Shown: one piece after another, positions 23,263 to 30,923 of the stretch
How the letters are laid out: each line of letters opens with the position of its first letter
Numbering within the stretch: position 1 is the stretch's first letter
NCBI GenBank assembly: GCA_028699915.1
Contig: JAQVTR010000017.1
Span: 1-33,025, forward strand
Length of the DNA stretch: 33,025 bases
Reading direction: 5' to 3'
Source: Fidelibacterota bacterium
GTDB taxonomy: Bacteria > Fidelibacterota > Fidelibacteria > Fidelibacterales > Fidelibacteraceae
The notes under the pieces: model-generated
What the model saw: the letters and a program-made list of their open reading frames with translations, nothing else
Told to the model about the DNA's origin: nothing
Databases searched by the model: none
Made by a program: the position numbers and the translations under genes

Positions 23263-23418
23263 ATGAGTGAATTTTCCTCGATGCTTAAAACCATGGTCGA
23301 CTTTGTGTTTGACCGCCATCATTACATAATGGTCGCTGTCTTTATTATGTTTCTGATCATATTAATCATTATTCTGGGCGCAAATTCCGGAGCTTCGCCT
23401 TTCCCGCTTTCATTATGA
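23263..23418 (+). CDS. Small single-span membrane protein, DUF5989-like
   Basis: A 51-residue protein with one membrane helix (YIMVAVFIMFLIILIIILG) flanked by FDRHH on one side and SGASPFPLSL on the other. The layout matches DUF5989 peptides as I recall them (a short basic or aromatic lead, one helix, then a small-residue stretch with APFIYTLF at the end). DUF5989 genes often sit beside SGNH-like or carbamoyltransferase genes of surface-polymer clusters, and here the next gene is SGNH-like. The ATG at 23263 has AAAGGAAA upstream. The stop overlaps the next ATG by 4 nt, so the two are translationally coupled. Similarity is by eye only. Confidence 0.6.
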   Translation: MSEFSSMLKTMVDFVFDRHHYIMVAVFIMFLIILIIILGANSGASPFPLSL

Positions 23419-24641
23419 AGCAAGTATTTCGACGTATTTTATACGATGCTTTTTTCCGCTTGTCACCCCTGTTGATCCTGGTGCTGCTTGAACTTTCTCT
23501 GCGTTTTCTGGGTGTCGGTGATTCCTACCGGCTCTTCCGCCTTTCGGAAGACAGGACCATGTATGAATTGAATCCCGCGTATTACCAGCGTTATATATCG
23601 GCTGAGCAGTTTCCCGACCTGAAGCATCCGGAAATGGCGTTTTCCGTGAATAAGCCGCCGCAAAAGCGGCGCATTTTTCTGCTGGCCGATCAGACGCTGT
23701 TTACGCTGATACCCGAGGTCGCAGAAAATGCCGTTTTGAATGATTTTTATGGACACGACAGCTTAAAATACGAGATCATTCAGGTGGCGGTACCGCACGG
23801 GAACAGTTTCAGCATTCGCCACCTCGTTAAAGAGATCCGTCGTTATGATCCGGACGCCGCTTTACTGCTAACCGGGAACAATGAATTCTACGGGCTCCCG
23901 CGGAAAAGCAATTGGATCCAGGATACCGATAACTACTGGGGACTGAGAACCTATGTGGCAATGAAGAAGTACCGTTTTTTCCAGGTGCTGGAACGTTTTG
24001 TATACAGCAAGAATACTCCCGTTACTCAATTCCCGCCCCGGGATATCGACAGTTGGGCGGTCACGTACGAGTCTGCAACTTATCGCGAAATCCACGCGCT
24101 GTTCACCCGCAACCTTCGAAGCATAACTGCCAAGCGTACCTTTCCGCTTTATTTACTGAGCCTGCCAGTCAATTTTAAGCATATCCCTTACCGTTCCGAT
24201 TTCAGGGATAAGGAATTGTCGGACTCGGAGTTTGCCCGCGAGTGCGCCATTTTGGTCAAAAATGCCGACCGTTTTATGCTGGAGCGCTGGATTCAGGAAC
24301 TGCAGGCCTGGGAACCGGAAACCGCGATCTACTATTACTGTATGGCTTTGATCCGCGAACATGAAAAAGATAGCGTTGCCGCCCTGGATTACTACCGCAA
24401 AGCTGTAGAAATGGATGTTTTCAGAGTCCGCAATGCCATCGCATTCAATGCGGATATCCGTGAAATAAGCAGCCGGGAGAATGTTTTTCTGATCGATGCC
24501 GAGAAGGCTTTTATGGATCGTGCGGACAGGGGACTGGCGGTAGACCGTTTTTTTATGAACGGGATCAGTCTGAATGAAAACGGGAAAATTTATTTCAGAG
24601 AACTGATGCGCGAGGCGCTGATCTCTCAAATGCAACCTTAA
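23415..24641 (+). CDS. SGNH-hydrolase-like membrane-anchored protein, probably catalytically dead
   Basis: A 408-residue protein with an N-terminal membrane anchor at about 16-34. The body follows a family of SGNH-fold proteins with C-terminal TPR-like helices. The block-I position expected to read GGSTT is LLADQTLF (90-96), so the nucleophile Ser is gone. The third block is intact as TGNNEFYG (153-160). The last block, normally D-H-x-H-P-N-x-x-G, reads MNGISLNENG (381-390) and lacks the His. The TPR-like part is AIYYYCMALIREHEKDSVAALDYYRKAVEMD, about 310-340. It therefore looks like a binding or scaffold protein rather than an esterase (inference). The ATG overlaps the DUF5989-like stop, and an RNase gene follows after 15 nt. 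Confidence 0.6.
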   Translation: MKQVFRRILYDAFFRLSPLLILVLLELSLRFLGVGDSYRLFRLSEDRTMYELNPAYYQRYISAEQFPDLKHPEMAFSVNKPPQKRRIFLLADQTLFTLIPEVAENAVLNDFYGHDSLKYEIIQVAVPHGNSFSIRHLVKEIRRYDPDAALLLTGNNEFYGLPRKSNWIQDTDNYWGLRTYVAMKKYRFFQVLERFVYSKNTPVTQFPPRDIDSWAVTYESATYREIHALFTRNLRSITAKRTFPLYLLSLPVNFKHIPYRSDFRDKELSDSEFARECAILVKNADRFMLERWIQELQAWEPETAIYYYCMALIREHEKDSVAALDYYRKAVEMDVFRVRNAIAFNADIREISSRENVFLIDAEKAFMDRADRGLAVDRFFMNGISLNENGKIYFRELMREALISQMQP

Positions 24642-24656
24642 AAGAGAGGAATAGAC

Positions 24657-26045
24657 ATGGCTTCCATCACATTTTTAGGAGCAACCGGGACTGTTACCGG
24701 TTCTAAATATCTTCTGCAGCATGCGAACAGCCGGGTCCTGATCGATTGCGGCCTTTTTCAAGGATTGAAGGAACTGCGTCTACGAAACTGGACAGACCTG
24801 AAGTCAGTGGCGCAGGAACTGGATGCCATTTTGCTGACACACGCACATATCGATCACACGGGTTATTTGCCGCGAATGGTGCGGCAAGGATTCAATAAAC
24901 CCGTTTTTTGTACCGAAGCTACGCGGGATCTTTTGGAGATCATGCTTCTGGATTCGGCTCACCTGCAGGAAGAAGATGCCAAATATGCGAACAAGAAGGG
25001 TTTCAGTAAACATAAGCCGGCCTTACCTTTGTACGGTATCGAAGACGCACAGAAGGCCATCGCCCTGCTGCAGGGGATACCCTATGAACAGGAATTTGAA
25101 GCCGTACCCGGGATCCGTACGATTTTCCGGGATGCCGGCCATATTTTAGGTTCCGCTTTTATCCGTGCGGAATGGCAGGAAGAAACCGAAAAGCGTTCCG
25201 TTTTGTTTTCGGGAGATCTCGGACGGCCGGACCGTCCGATCCTGAAAAATCCCGCTTTGGTCAAGGACGCGGATTATCTGCTGATCGAATCCACCTATGG
25301 CAACCGCTTGCATCCGGAGGGCGATCCCAAAAGCGAGATCAAGCGCATTATCCTGGAAACGGCACAACGTGGCGGTGTGATCGTGATCCCTTCCTTTGCT
25401 GTGGGACGCACCCAGGAACTGTTATACCGGCTGCGTGAACTGGAAGACGAGAATGCAATCCCGGTGTTACCGGTCTATGTTGACAGCCCAATGGCCATCA
25501 AGGCGACAAAGGTCTACGAAAAATACCCGCAGATCTATGATCGGGAGGCGACAAGCCTGAGCAGAAAAGGGGTCGATGTCATGCAGACCACAAAGACGAT
25601 CTTTACGCCCGAGGTGGAAGCTTCCAAGCGGATCAACGAACAGAATGAACCGTGTATTATTATTTCAGCGAGCGGAATGCTGACCGGCGGGAGAATTCTG
25701 CATCATCTGATCCGGCGTCTGCCTCAGAAAAAAAACAGCATCGTGTTTGTCGGCTATCAGGCGGAAGGTACACGAGGACGCGCCTTACAGGAAGGGAAAA
25801 ATGAGATCAAGATCCATGGCATGCAGATCCGTTCAGCTGCCCGTATCGAAACGATCAGTGATTTTTCCGCACATGCAGATTACCGGGAGATCCTCAACTG
25901 GCTGGGAAATTTTGAAACAGCACCGCGCAGAACATTTATCGTACACGGCGAACCCGAGGCGAGTGAAAACCTGGCACTGGAGATAAAAAAAGGGCTTGAC
26001 TGGGAGACACATATTCCCCAATACCTGGAAGAAATACAGCTGTAA
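24657..26045 (+). CDS. Beta-CASP metallo-beta-lactamase RNase (CPSF/RNase J-like)
   Basis: A 462-residue metallo-beta-lactamase/beta-CASP protein of the mRNA-processing exonuclease type (COG1236). Zinc and catalytic motifs: THAHIDH (61-67), DAGHILGSAF, FSGDLGRPDRP, and C-terminal SDFSAHADYREIL and VHGEPEAS. The beta-CASP insertion carries ESTYGNR, IPSFAVGRTQELLYRL, DSPMAIKATKVYEKYP and ISASGMLTGGRILHHL, then VGYQAEGTRGRAL. These are the hallmarks of an RNA nuclease rather than a beta-lactamase. The KH domains of archaeal homologues are absent. GAGAGGA precedes the ATG. It probably shares the transcript with the two upstream genes and ends at the convergent junction with the minus-strand FMN-binding gene. 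Confidence 0.93.
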   Translation: MASITFLGATGTVTGSKYLLQHANSRVLIDCGLFQGLKELRLRNWTDLKSVAQELDAILLTHAHIDHTGYLPRMVRQGFNKPVFCTEATRDLLEIMLLDSAHLQEEDAKYANKKGFSKHKPALPLYGIEDAQKAIALLQGIPYEQEFEAVPGIRTIFRDAGHILGSAFIRAEWQEETEKRSVLFSGDLGRPDRPILKNPALVKDADYLLIESTYGNRLHPEGDPKSEIKRIILETAQRGGVIVIPSFAVGRTQELLYRLRELEDENAIPVLPVYVDSPMAIKATKVYEKYPQIYDREATSLSRKGVDVMQTTKTIFTPEVEASKRINEQNEPCIIISASGMLTGGRILHHLIRRLPQKKNSIVFVGYQAEGTRGRALQEGKNEIKIHGMQIRSAARIETISDFSAHADYREILNWLGNFETAPRRTFIVHGEPEASENLALEIKKGLDWETHIPQYLEEIQL

Positions 26046-26132
26046 ATATCAGCGTACGGGACGAAGCCGGAAGCAAGAATCCGGGGGTCGGTAGATAATA
26101 GACGGAAGATGATTCTCTCGGAGGAGATAGAG

Positions 26133-26192
26133 CGCCGGGATGGAAGACCTTAGGGGCTTCCCGGCGTCAATCCGATCGAAGATTGGATTGAC
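26133..26192. repeat. Two adjacent hairpins at the convergent junction
   Basis: CGCCG (26133-26137) plus GGAAG (26142-26146) pair with CTTCC (26157-26161) plus CGGCG (26162-26166), with a 4-nt bulge and a 10-nt loop. A second stem pairs GTCAATCC (26166-26173) with GGATTGAC (26185-26192). Its right arm abuts the tandem array. They may act as terminators or RNA ends for the converging transcripts; no T-tract follows. Confidence 0.55.
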
Positions 26193-26332
26193 GACTCAAA
26201 TAAATTGACTCAAATAAATTGACTCAAATAAATTGACTCAAATAAATTGACTCAAATAAATTGACTCAAATAAATTGACTCAAATAAATTGACTCAAATA
26301 AATTGACTCAAATAAATTGACTCAAATACATC
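26193..26332 (+). repeat. 14-bp tandem repeat array, about ten copies
   Basis: Nine exact copies of GACTCAAATAAATT run 26193-26318, plus a tenth diverged copy (GACTCAAATACATC) at 26319-26332. There is no spacer between copies, so it is a minisatellite-type array, not CRISPR. Each junction creates TTGACTCAA. Convergent genes lie on both sides, so the array is not upstream of any gene start. Confidence 0.95.
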
Positions 26333-26356
26333 TCCCTCTCACAATATTATCTAATC

Positions 26357-26770
26357 CTAATCTTTCTCACGCCGCATCAGCGCTTTGTTTACCGCCACCA
26401 TAATGCATTTACTGCTGATCGTGGCTCCCGTCACAATATCCACTTTTGGCTGTTGCTCTTCCAGAATCTCGCCGAGGATCTGATGTGCACCGTATCCCGG
26501 ACCGGAAGACTGCTCGACGATACGGATCGTATCTATATGATGTGCGCTGACGTAGACTTCCAGGTCGACAAAAACGGGGATATGTCCAAACTTTGCTTTG
26601 TAAACACCGTCGGGAACCTTGCGGAGATCCAGCTCTCCGATCGCGGCATGCTCCGTCTCGATCTCCAGGAACAGTGCTTTTGCCTGTTGGCTGAAGATCA
26701 GTATGCCTCCGGAAATGATCAGGGCGAACACCCCGATCACAACGAACAGGATGATGAGTCCTTTTTTCAT
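26357..26770 (-). CDS. FMN-binding domain membrane protein
   Basis: A 137-residue protein with an N-terminal anchor (about residues 4-27), so the rest should face the periplasm. The C-terminal FMN_bind domain (PF04205) includes DGVYKAKFGHIPVFVDLEVYV (start), GPGYGAHQILGEI, and the flavinylation-type motif VTGATISS (113-120), in which the Thr/Ser accepts FMN in related Rnf/Nqr proteins. No ApbE flavin transferase is in the window. GAGGAG lies just before the ATG. It is the last gene of the minus-strand unit CapA - DUF819 - C5-epimerase - FMN-binding, 33 nt after the epimerase gene. Confidence 0.85.
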   Translation of the reverse strand: MKKGLIILFVVIGVFALIISGGILIFSQQAKALFLEIETEHAAIGELDLRKVPDGVYKAKFGHIPVFVDLEVYVSAHHIDTIRIVEQSSGPGYGAHQILGEILEEQQPKVDIVTGATISSKCIMVAVNKALMRREKD

Positions 26771-26803
26771 TTGTTCTCCTCTTGAATTATTGGAAGTTCG
26801 CTT

Positions 26804-27802
26804 TTAAAGACGTCCGATCTGTTTGAGTGCCCGGAATTTGACCCGGTACATGCGCAGGATATTGACAATTTTGTCCTGTTCCCGGAAACGTTCGGCAAAG
26901 TGCTTGAACAGCGGTTTGCCGCTCAGACGGTGCAGCAGTTCCAGCTGGGTGGCGTGAAGGCGCTGATAGCCGATGGTCGCCGGATCGATCTCGGGATAGC
27001 CTTCCCGGTGACAGAGATTATAGCGCGACCAGTAACCCAGATCGAATTCGGGCAGGAGGCCTTCCAGAGTGTTCATACCGGCGTCAAAGATGGTCCTTGC
27101 CGCCTCCTTTTCGGGGAAAGCCCGGACAAAGTCGTAGATGCCCAGCAGGGAAAAGATCATGCCGTTCAGGACCAGCACGGGTACGTCCGAAGGATATTCT
27201 TCATAAAAAGGACCCGAAGGCGTAAAACTGGTCACCCCGCCCTTGCTTAACGGCTGGGTAAAGGGGATCAGCGCCTTTTCGGCCGTCGTCAGATATGTCT
27301 TGTTACCGGTTTGCTGAAAAGCCCGCAAAAGAATGGATATCCCGCGCGCCTGGGCAAAGGCCGATTGCCAGGGACCCGGATTGCCGTAGGCGGGCAGCGG
27401 GACATCGGTTAGCCAGCGCACACCGAGTTCGGCGCTTTCTTCAGCGTTGGCAACAAACCAGTCCGCAAATTTTAAAAAGCGCTGAAGATCCGTTTCCCTG
27501 CCGCTTTCCAGCCAGCTGTGCCAAACGGCAAGACCCATCTGGCCGATCGAGATGGGGAAGTAAATATGGCCTTGGTTCTGTACGTCGATGTATGTCTTGT
27601 TCAGCGGAATGCCGTTTTCATCAAAGCGGCTGATCAGCCGCTGGTCCTTTCCGCGGGCAATGCGCTTTTCTTCAAAAAGAAAATAATAATGCTTCAGTTC
27701 CCGGCTTTGCAGATCCGCGGCGATGCGGTATGCCTGCCGCGGACGACGCAGGTCCTCAAAGAACTTACCTGCCATAAAGAAGATTTTATTCAATTTACCC
27801 AA
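26804..27802 (-). CDS. D-glucuronyl C5-epimerase C-terminal domain protein
   Basis: A 332-residue protein with the C5-epim_C fold (PF06662): an (alpha/alpha) barrel related to the enzymes that turn glucuronate into iduronate in heparan-type chains. Family motifs: YIDVQNQGHIYFPISIGQMGLAVW (about 71-94), GNPGPWQSAFAQARGISILLRAF (140-162), FYEEYPSDVPVLVLNGMIFSLLGIYDF (199-225), and PEFDLGYWSRYNL (251-263). The N-terminal subdomain of animal epimerases is absent. There is no signal peptide or membrane helix. The start is a TTG at 27802 with GGAAAGG upstream; the ATG at 27775 would drop nine residues. The bacterial substrate is unknown. Motifs are quoted from several stretches. Confidence 0.85.
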   Translation of the reverse strand: MGKLNKIFFMAGKFFEDLRRPRQAYRIAADLQSRELKHYYFLFEEKRIARGKDQRLISRFDENGIPLNKTYIDVQNQGHIYFPISIGQMGLAVWHSWLESGRETDLQRFLKFADWFVANAEESAELGVRWLTDVPLPAYGNPGPWQSAFAQARGISILLRAFQQTGNKTYLTTAEKALIPFTQPLSKGGVTSFTPSGPFYEEYPSDVPVLVLNGMIFSLLGIYDFVRAFPEKEAARTIFDAGMNTLEGLLPEFDLGYWSRYNLCHREGYPEIDPATIGYQRLHATQLELLHRLSGKPLFKHFAERFREQDKIVNILRMYRVKFRALKQIGRL

Positions 27803-27821
27803 ATTTGACCTTTCCGAATGA

Positions 27822-29003
27822 TCAAGATACCAGTAAAAGCAGTTTAGCGCAAATCAGCGCGGCATAGGTTCCGAGCACATATCCCGCAATTCCCAGCATT
27901 ACCCCGACCGATGCCAGCGCGGGATGGAATGCAGAGGCCACAATAGGAGCCGAAGCAGCGCCGCCCACATTCGCCTGGGATCCTACCGCCATAAAAAAGA
28001 GCGGGGCTTTGATCAGCTTCATGACCAGGAAAAGGATCAGCAGATGGATCGCCAGCCAGGTAAAGGCCATTGCAAACAAGGCGGGATATTCAAATACGGC
28101 CCGCAGGTTTGCACTGGCGCCGATCACGCCGATGAGTAAATACAGCATTACCGTTCCCAGCTTGGATGCACCGGCGCCTTCATAGTTTTTCAATGGCGTA
28201 AAAGACAAACCTACTCCGATGCTGGTAATAATAATCACCTTCCATGTGGAGTGCGAAATGATATCGCCGATATCCGGAAGGGCGTTGCCAAGCAGATAGG
28301 CAATATAGGAAAAACCGAAAGCCATGGCCAGCAGGACAAAATAATCGGTCGTGGAAGCGATGCGGTTGGTCTTTTTCTGAAAATGCAAAACTTTGTCGCG
28401 AAGCTCGTAAATGGCGGAATTGTCGGCGCCCATGCGGCGGTCGATCTTTTCGGAACGGCCGGCCAGAAAAAACAAGATCCCGGTAAGGATATTGGCGGCC
28501 AGGACATCCACGATAACCATCACACCCAGCATAGCGTCCGTGGCTCCGACCGATTGCCCGATGGCAATAAAATTTGCACCACCCCCGATCCAGGAACCCG
28601 CCAGCGCCGCCATGCCTTTCCAGATATCCGGCGGCAGAGCGCTTTTGTAGATCAGCAGTACGATTGGTCCGCCGATCACGATGCCCAGTGTGCCGCTAAG
28701 GAACATGATCAGTGCTTTACTGCCAAGTTTCAGGATGCCTTTAATATCTACGGCCAGCGTCAGCAGCAGCAGCGAAGCCGGCAGGACAAAGGTCTTTATC
28801 CCGGAATAAATGGGACTGCTATCGGGGATCACACCCAGCGAGGTCAGAATGGTGGGAATAAAATAGGCAAAGACCAGCGGCGGTACAATGCCAAAGAAAC
28901 GTTTACCCCAGGCCGTATGGTTGTTGATCGCATAGATCACTGCGGGAATGATCATCAAGATGGCCAGTAAGCCGAATTGATCCTGAATGAGGACTTTTTC
29001 CAT
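27822..29003 (-). CDS. DUF819 family integral membrane protein
   Basis: A 393-residue protein with about ten to twelve membrane segments, built as two similar halves like a secondary transporter. DUF819 (PF05684) features are LLTLAVDIKGILKLGSKALIMFL, GSWIGGGANFIAIGQSVGATDAMLGVMVIVDVL, a central charged loop (about 185-225, RSEKIDRRMGADNSAIYELRDKV), and GSQANVGGAASAPIVASAFHPALASVGVMLGIAGYVLGTY near the C-terminus. The substrate is unproven; homologues (YjcL) are often called membrane proteins. AAGGAAG lies before the ATG, 12 nt after the CapA gene and 19 nt before the epimerase gene. Confidence 0.88.
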   Translation of the reverse strand: MEKVLIQDQFGLLAILMIIPAVIYAINNHTAWGKRFFGIVPPLVFAYFIPTILTSLGVIPDSSPIYSGIKTFVLPASLLLLTLAVDIKGILKLGSKALIMFLSGTLGIVIGGPIVLLIYKSALPPDIWKGMAALAGSWIGGGANFIAIGQSVGATDAMLGVMVIVDVLAANILTGILFFLAGRSEKIDRRMGADNSAIYELRDKVLHFQKKTNRIASTTDYFVLLAMAFGFSYIAYLLGNALPDIGDIISHSTWKVIIITSIGVGLSFTPLKNYEGAGASKLGTVMLYLLIGVIGASANLRAVFEYPALFAMAFTWLAIHLLILFLVMKLIKAPLFFMAVGSQANVGGAASAPIVASAFHPALASVGVMLGIAGYVLGTYAALICAKLLLLVS

Positions 29004-29015
29004 ATACTTCCTTTT

Positions 29016-30065
29016 CTATCGTTTGTAGATGCGTCCTGAATCTTCAATGACCAGCAGCGAATCCATTTCGGGAAAATCTGCTCTTGTCAGTGCCTGCAGT
29101 TGCCGCAGCGCCGTATTTTCCGGATCCGGAGCCGGGTAGCCGGGCCAGTGCTGGCGGATGGAAATGGCTTCCGCAGAAAGAAATGCACCCTGCTTGTCGG
29201 TGTATACTTTCATAAGCGGCGCCACGCCGCGCGCGCCTTCGAGATTAAAGCGCCGATAGGTGCAAAAATTCCCGAGACTGTATGCAATAAAACGGTCTTT
29301 GTACAATTCTACCGCCCGGGTAACGTGCGGTCCCGAACCGAACACGATATCGGCGCCGGCATCGACCGCGGTATGGGCAAAGCGGTATGCATCACCGCGA
29401 ATTTCACCGTTGTAATTTTCGTTTGACCTGGGCGTATGGGCATATTCAACACCTTCACCGCCGCCGTGAAACATCACGACAAGCACATCACAGTGCCGGT
29501 CCAGCTCCGAGATGATCTCACGAACCTTCTCATATTCGTACATGCGCGCCGTGGCCCAGTGCGGCGAAAATGCCGCAAAACCGAAGCGGATGCCCCGAAT
29601 GCTGAAGGTGTCCGAAGGAGCGGAATAGATCCCGGCATGATGCAGTCCCGCACTGTCGCAGACCGCCATCGTGCGCCGGTAACTTTCATAGCCCATGTCC
29701 CGGACATGGTTGTTGGCAAGTGCCACCGCATCAAATCCGGCATCAAGAAGATGCTTCACGTACGATTCCGGCATCCGGAAAATAAAACAGCGCTCCGTAT
29801 TGTCTCCGCAGTCTTTGGGCGTTCCCCCGGAATCCATCAGACAGCCTTCCAGGTTTGCCACCGCCAGATCGGCCGAATGCAGAATATCCCGGACTTGCAG
29901 AAGCAGGCGTTCGGGATAACGGGGCAGGGCGGAGGAATCGGGAAAAGAAGTGCCAAGCATAATATCGCCGACCCCGATCACCGTGACGGTGTCAAGGGCG
30001 GCGTTTAAAGTTCCCGCGCTGAAAAGCAGGATAATGAAAATGATGAAGTATGTGCGTACGATCAT
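29016..30065 (-). CDS. CapA-type metallophosphoesterase-like protein (PGA_cap)
   Basis: A 349-residue exported protein. Residues 1-22 are a signal peptide (FIIFIILLFSAGTLNA). The body is a CapA fold (PF09587): VIGVGDIMLG (30-38) with the first metal Asp, LAVANLEG, FDAVALANNHVRDMGY with the NNH motif, LVVMFHGGGEGV, the AGADIVFGSGPHVTRAVE block with its His, and RFIAYSLGNFCTYR. CapA was first studied in poly-gamma-glutamate capsule synthesis of Bacillus, but most homologues have unassigned substrates. No CapBC genes are seen. It is the first gene of the minus-strand four-gene unit and is divergent from adk across 188 bp. Confidence 0.9.
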   Translation of the reverse strand: MIVRTYFIIFIILLFSAGTLNAALDTVTVIGVGDIMLGTSFPDSSALPRYPERLLLQVRDILHSADLAVANLEGCLMDSGGTPKDCGDNTERCFIFRMPESYVKHLLDAGFDAVALANNHVRDMGYESYRRTMAVCDSAGLHHAGIYSAPSDTFSIRGIRFGFAAFSPHWATARMYEYEKVREIISELDRHCDVLVVMFHGGGEGVEYAHTPRSNENYNGEIRGDAYRFAHTAVDAGADIVFGSGPHVTRAVELYKDRFIAYSLGNFCTYRRFNLEGARGVAPLMKVYTDKQGAFLSAEAISIRQHWPGYPAPDPENTALRQLQALTRADFPEMDSLLVIEDSGRIYKR

Positions 30066-30211
30066 GCAGTTCCCGGAATTTCAAGGAATATAATATTATT
30101 TCTGCTCCGTCGCAACCGCCTTTCCATTTGCGGGGAATTTCTCCAATGCCCCGGACGGATGATTTCCTGCACCGGAAAGATAATAGTCGTTTTATCTGCT
30201 GCCGATCTTTG

Positions 30212-30217
30212 TTAAAT
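30212..30217 (+). promoter_or_regulatory. Weak -10-like element before adk
   Basis: TTAAAT stands 36 bp before the adk ATG, within the 188-bp divergent gap to the CapA gene. No clear -35 box is seen. The gap otherwise shows no gene. Confidence 0.25.
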
Positions 30218-30253
30218 TAAACGGATACGGCAAATTCAAGAAAAAGGGAATCT

Positions 30254-30913
30254 ATGATACGACTTGTACTATTGGGCGGACCCGGAAGCGGCAAAGGCAC
30301 ACAGGCCGACAGAATGAAAGAACGCTATAGGGCGGTAAAAATTTCAACCGGGGATCTGCTGCGGGAAGAGATCCGCAGGGAAAGTGAACTCGGACGGCGT
30401 GCGAAGCAATTCATGGACAAAGGCGAGCTGGTGCCCGACGATGTGATGATCGGCATTCTGGACAAGATGACGCAAGCCTTCGAAACCCGCGCACAATCCT
30501 ATATTCTGGACGGCTTTCCCCGGACCCTGCCTCAGGCGCAGGCATTACTGGAAATGCTGAAAAAACAAGGAGTTAATCTCACAACCGCACTGCTCATTGA
30601 TGTTCCGGAATCCGAACTGGTCCGGCGGCTTTCTTCACGCTGGACCTGCAGGAACTGCTCCGCAACCGCAGGCTATCCCGACGGAAAACCGGATCAGGCC
30701 GTTTGCGGACAGTGCGGCGGCGAACTTTATCAGCGCGATGACGATAAAAAAGAAACCATCCTGAACCGCATGAAGGTTTACCGGAAAAACACCGAGCCCC
30801 TGATCCGCTTTTTTGAGGAAAAAGGATTGCTGACACGCGTTGAAGGTTTCGGAGATCCGGACAGCGTTGCCATGCGCATCCATGAAACCCTCGAACGTAC
30901 TTTAAAATCATAA
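30254..30913 (+). CDS. adk: Adenylate kinase, zinc-lid type
   Basis: Interconverts ATP plus AMP and 2 ADP in the cytoplasm. The 219 residues fit the long-lid class. Motifs: P-loop LLGGPGSGKGTQ (6-17), KISTGDLLREEI, ELVPDDVMIGIL, LDGFPRTLPQAQALLEML, and TCRNCSATAGYP...AVCGQCGG, a four-Cys lid (C-x2-C and C-x2-C around residues 133-156) that should bind zinc. DDDKKETILNRMKVYRKNTEPLI follows. The ATG has AAAGGGAA before it, and metG follows after 10 nt. Confidence 0.97.
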   Translation: MIRLVLLGGPGSGKGTQADRMKERYRAVKISTGDLLREEIRRESELGRRAKQFMDKGELVPDDVMIGILDKMTQAFETRAQSYILDGFPRTLPQAQALLEMLKKQGVNLTTALLIDVPESELVRRLSSRWTCRNCSATAGYPDGKPDQAVCGQCGGELYQRDDDKKETILNRMKVYRKNTEPLIRFFEEKGLLTRVEGFGDPDSVAMRIHETLERTLKS

Positions 30914-30923
30914 GGCAGGAACC

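Larger units (their letters stand above)
26046..26356. other. 311-bp convergent junction with hairpins and a 14-bp repeat array
   Basis: It lies between the RNase gene (plus) and the FMN-binding gene (minus). The first 85 bp are purine-rich low-complexity sequence, followed by the hairpins at 26133-26166 and 26166-26192 and then the tandem array 26193-26332. No gene is seen. Confidence 0.6.

Noticed and set aside
24657-26045. Metallo-beta-lactamase as an antibiotic resistance gene
   Set aside because: The beta-CASP insertion and the C-terminal SAHAD and HGEPEA motifs identify an RNA-processing nuclease, not a drug hydrolase.
26193-26332. Tandem array considered as CRISPR
   Set aside because: Units are 14 bp with no spacers, and no cas gene is nearby.
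30066-30253. tRNA, riboswitch or small RNA in the CapA-adk gap
   Set aside because: No cloverleaf, conserved riboswitch core or strong hairpin could be drawn; only a weak -10-like element is seen.
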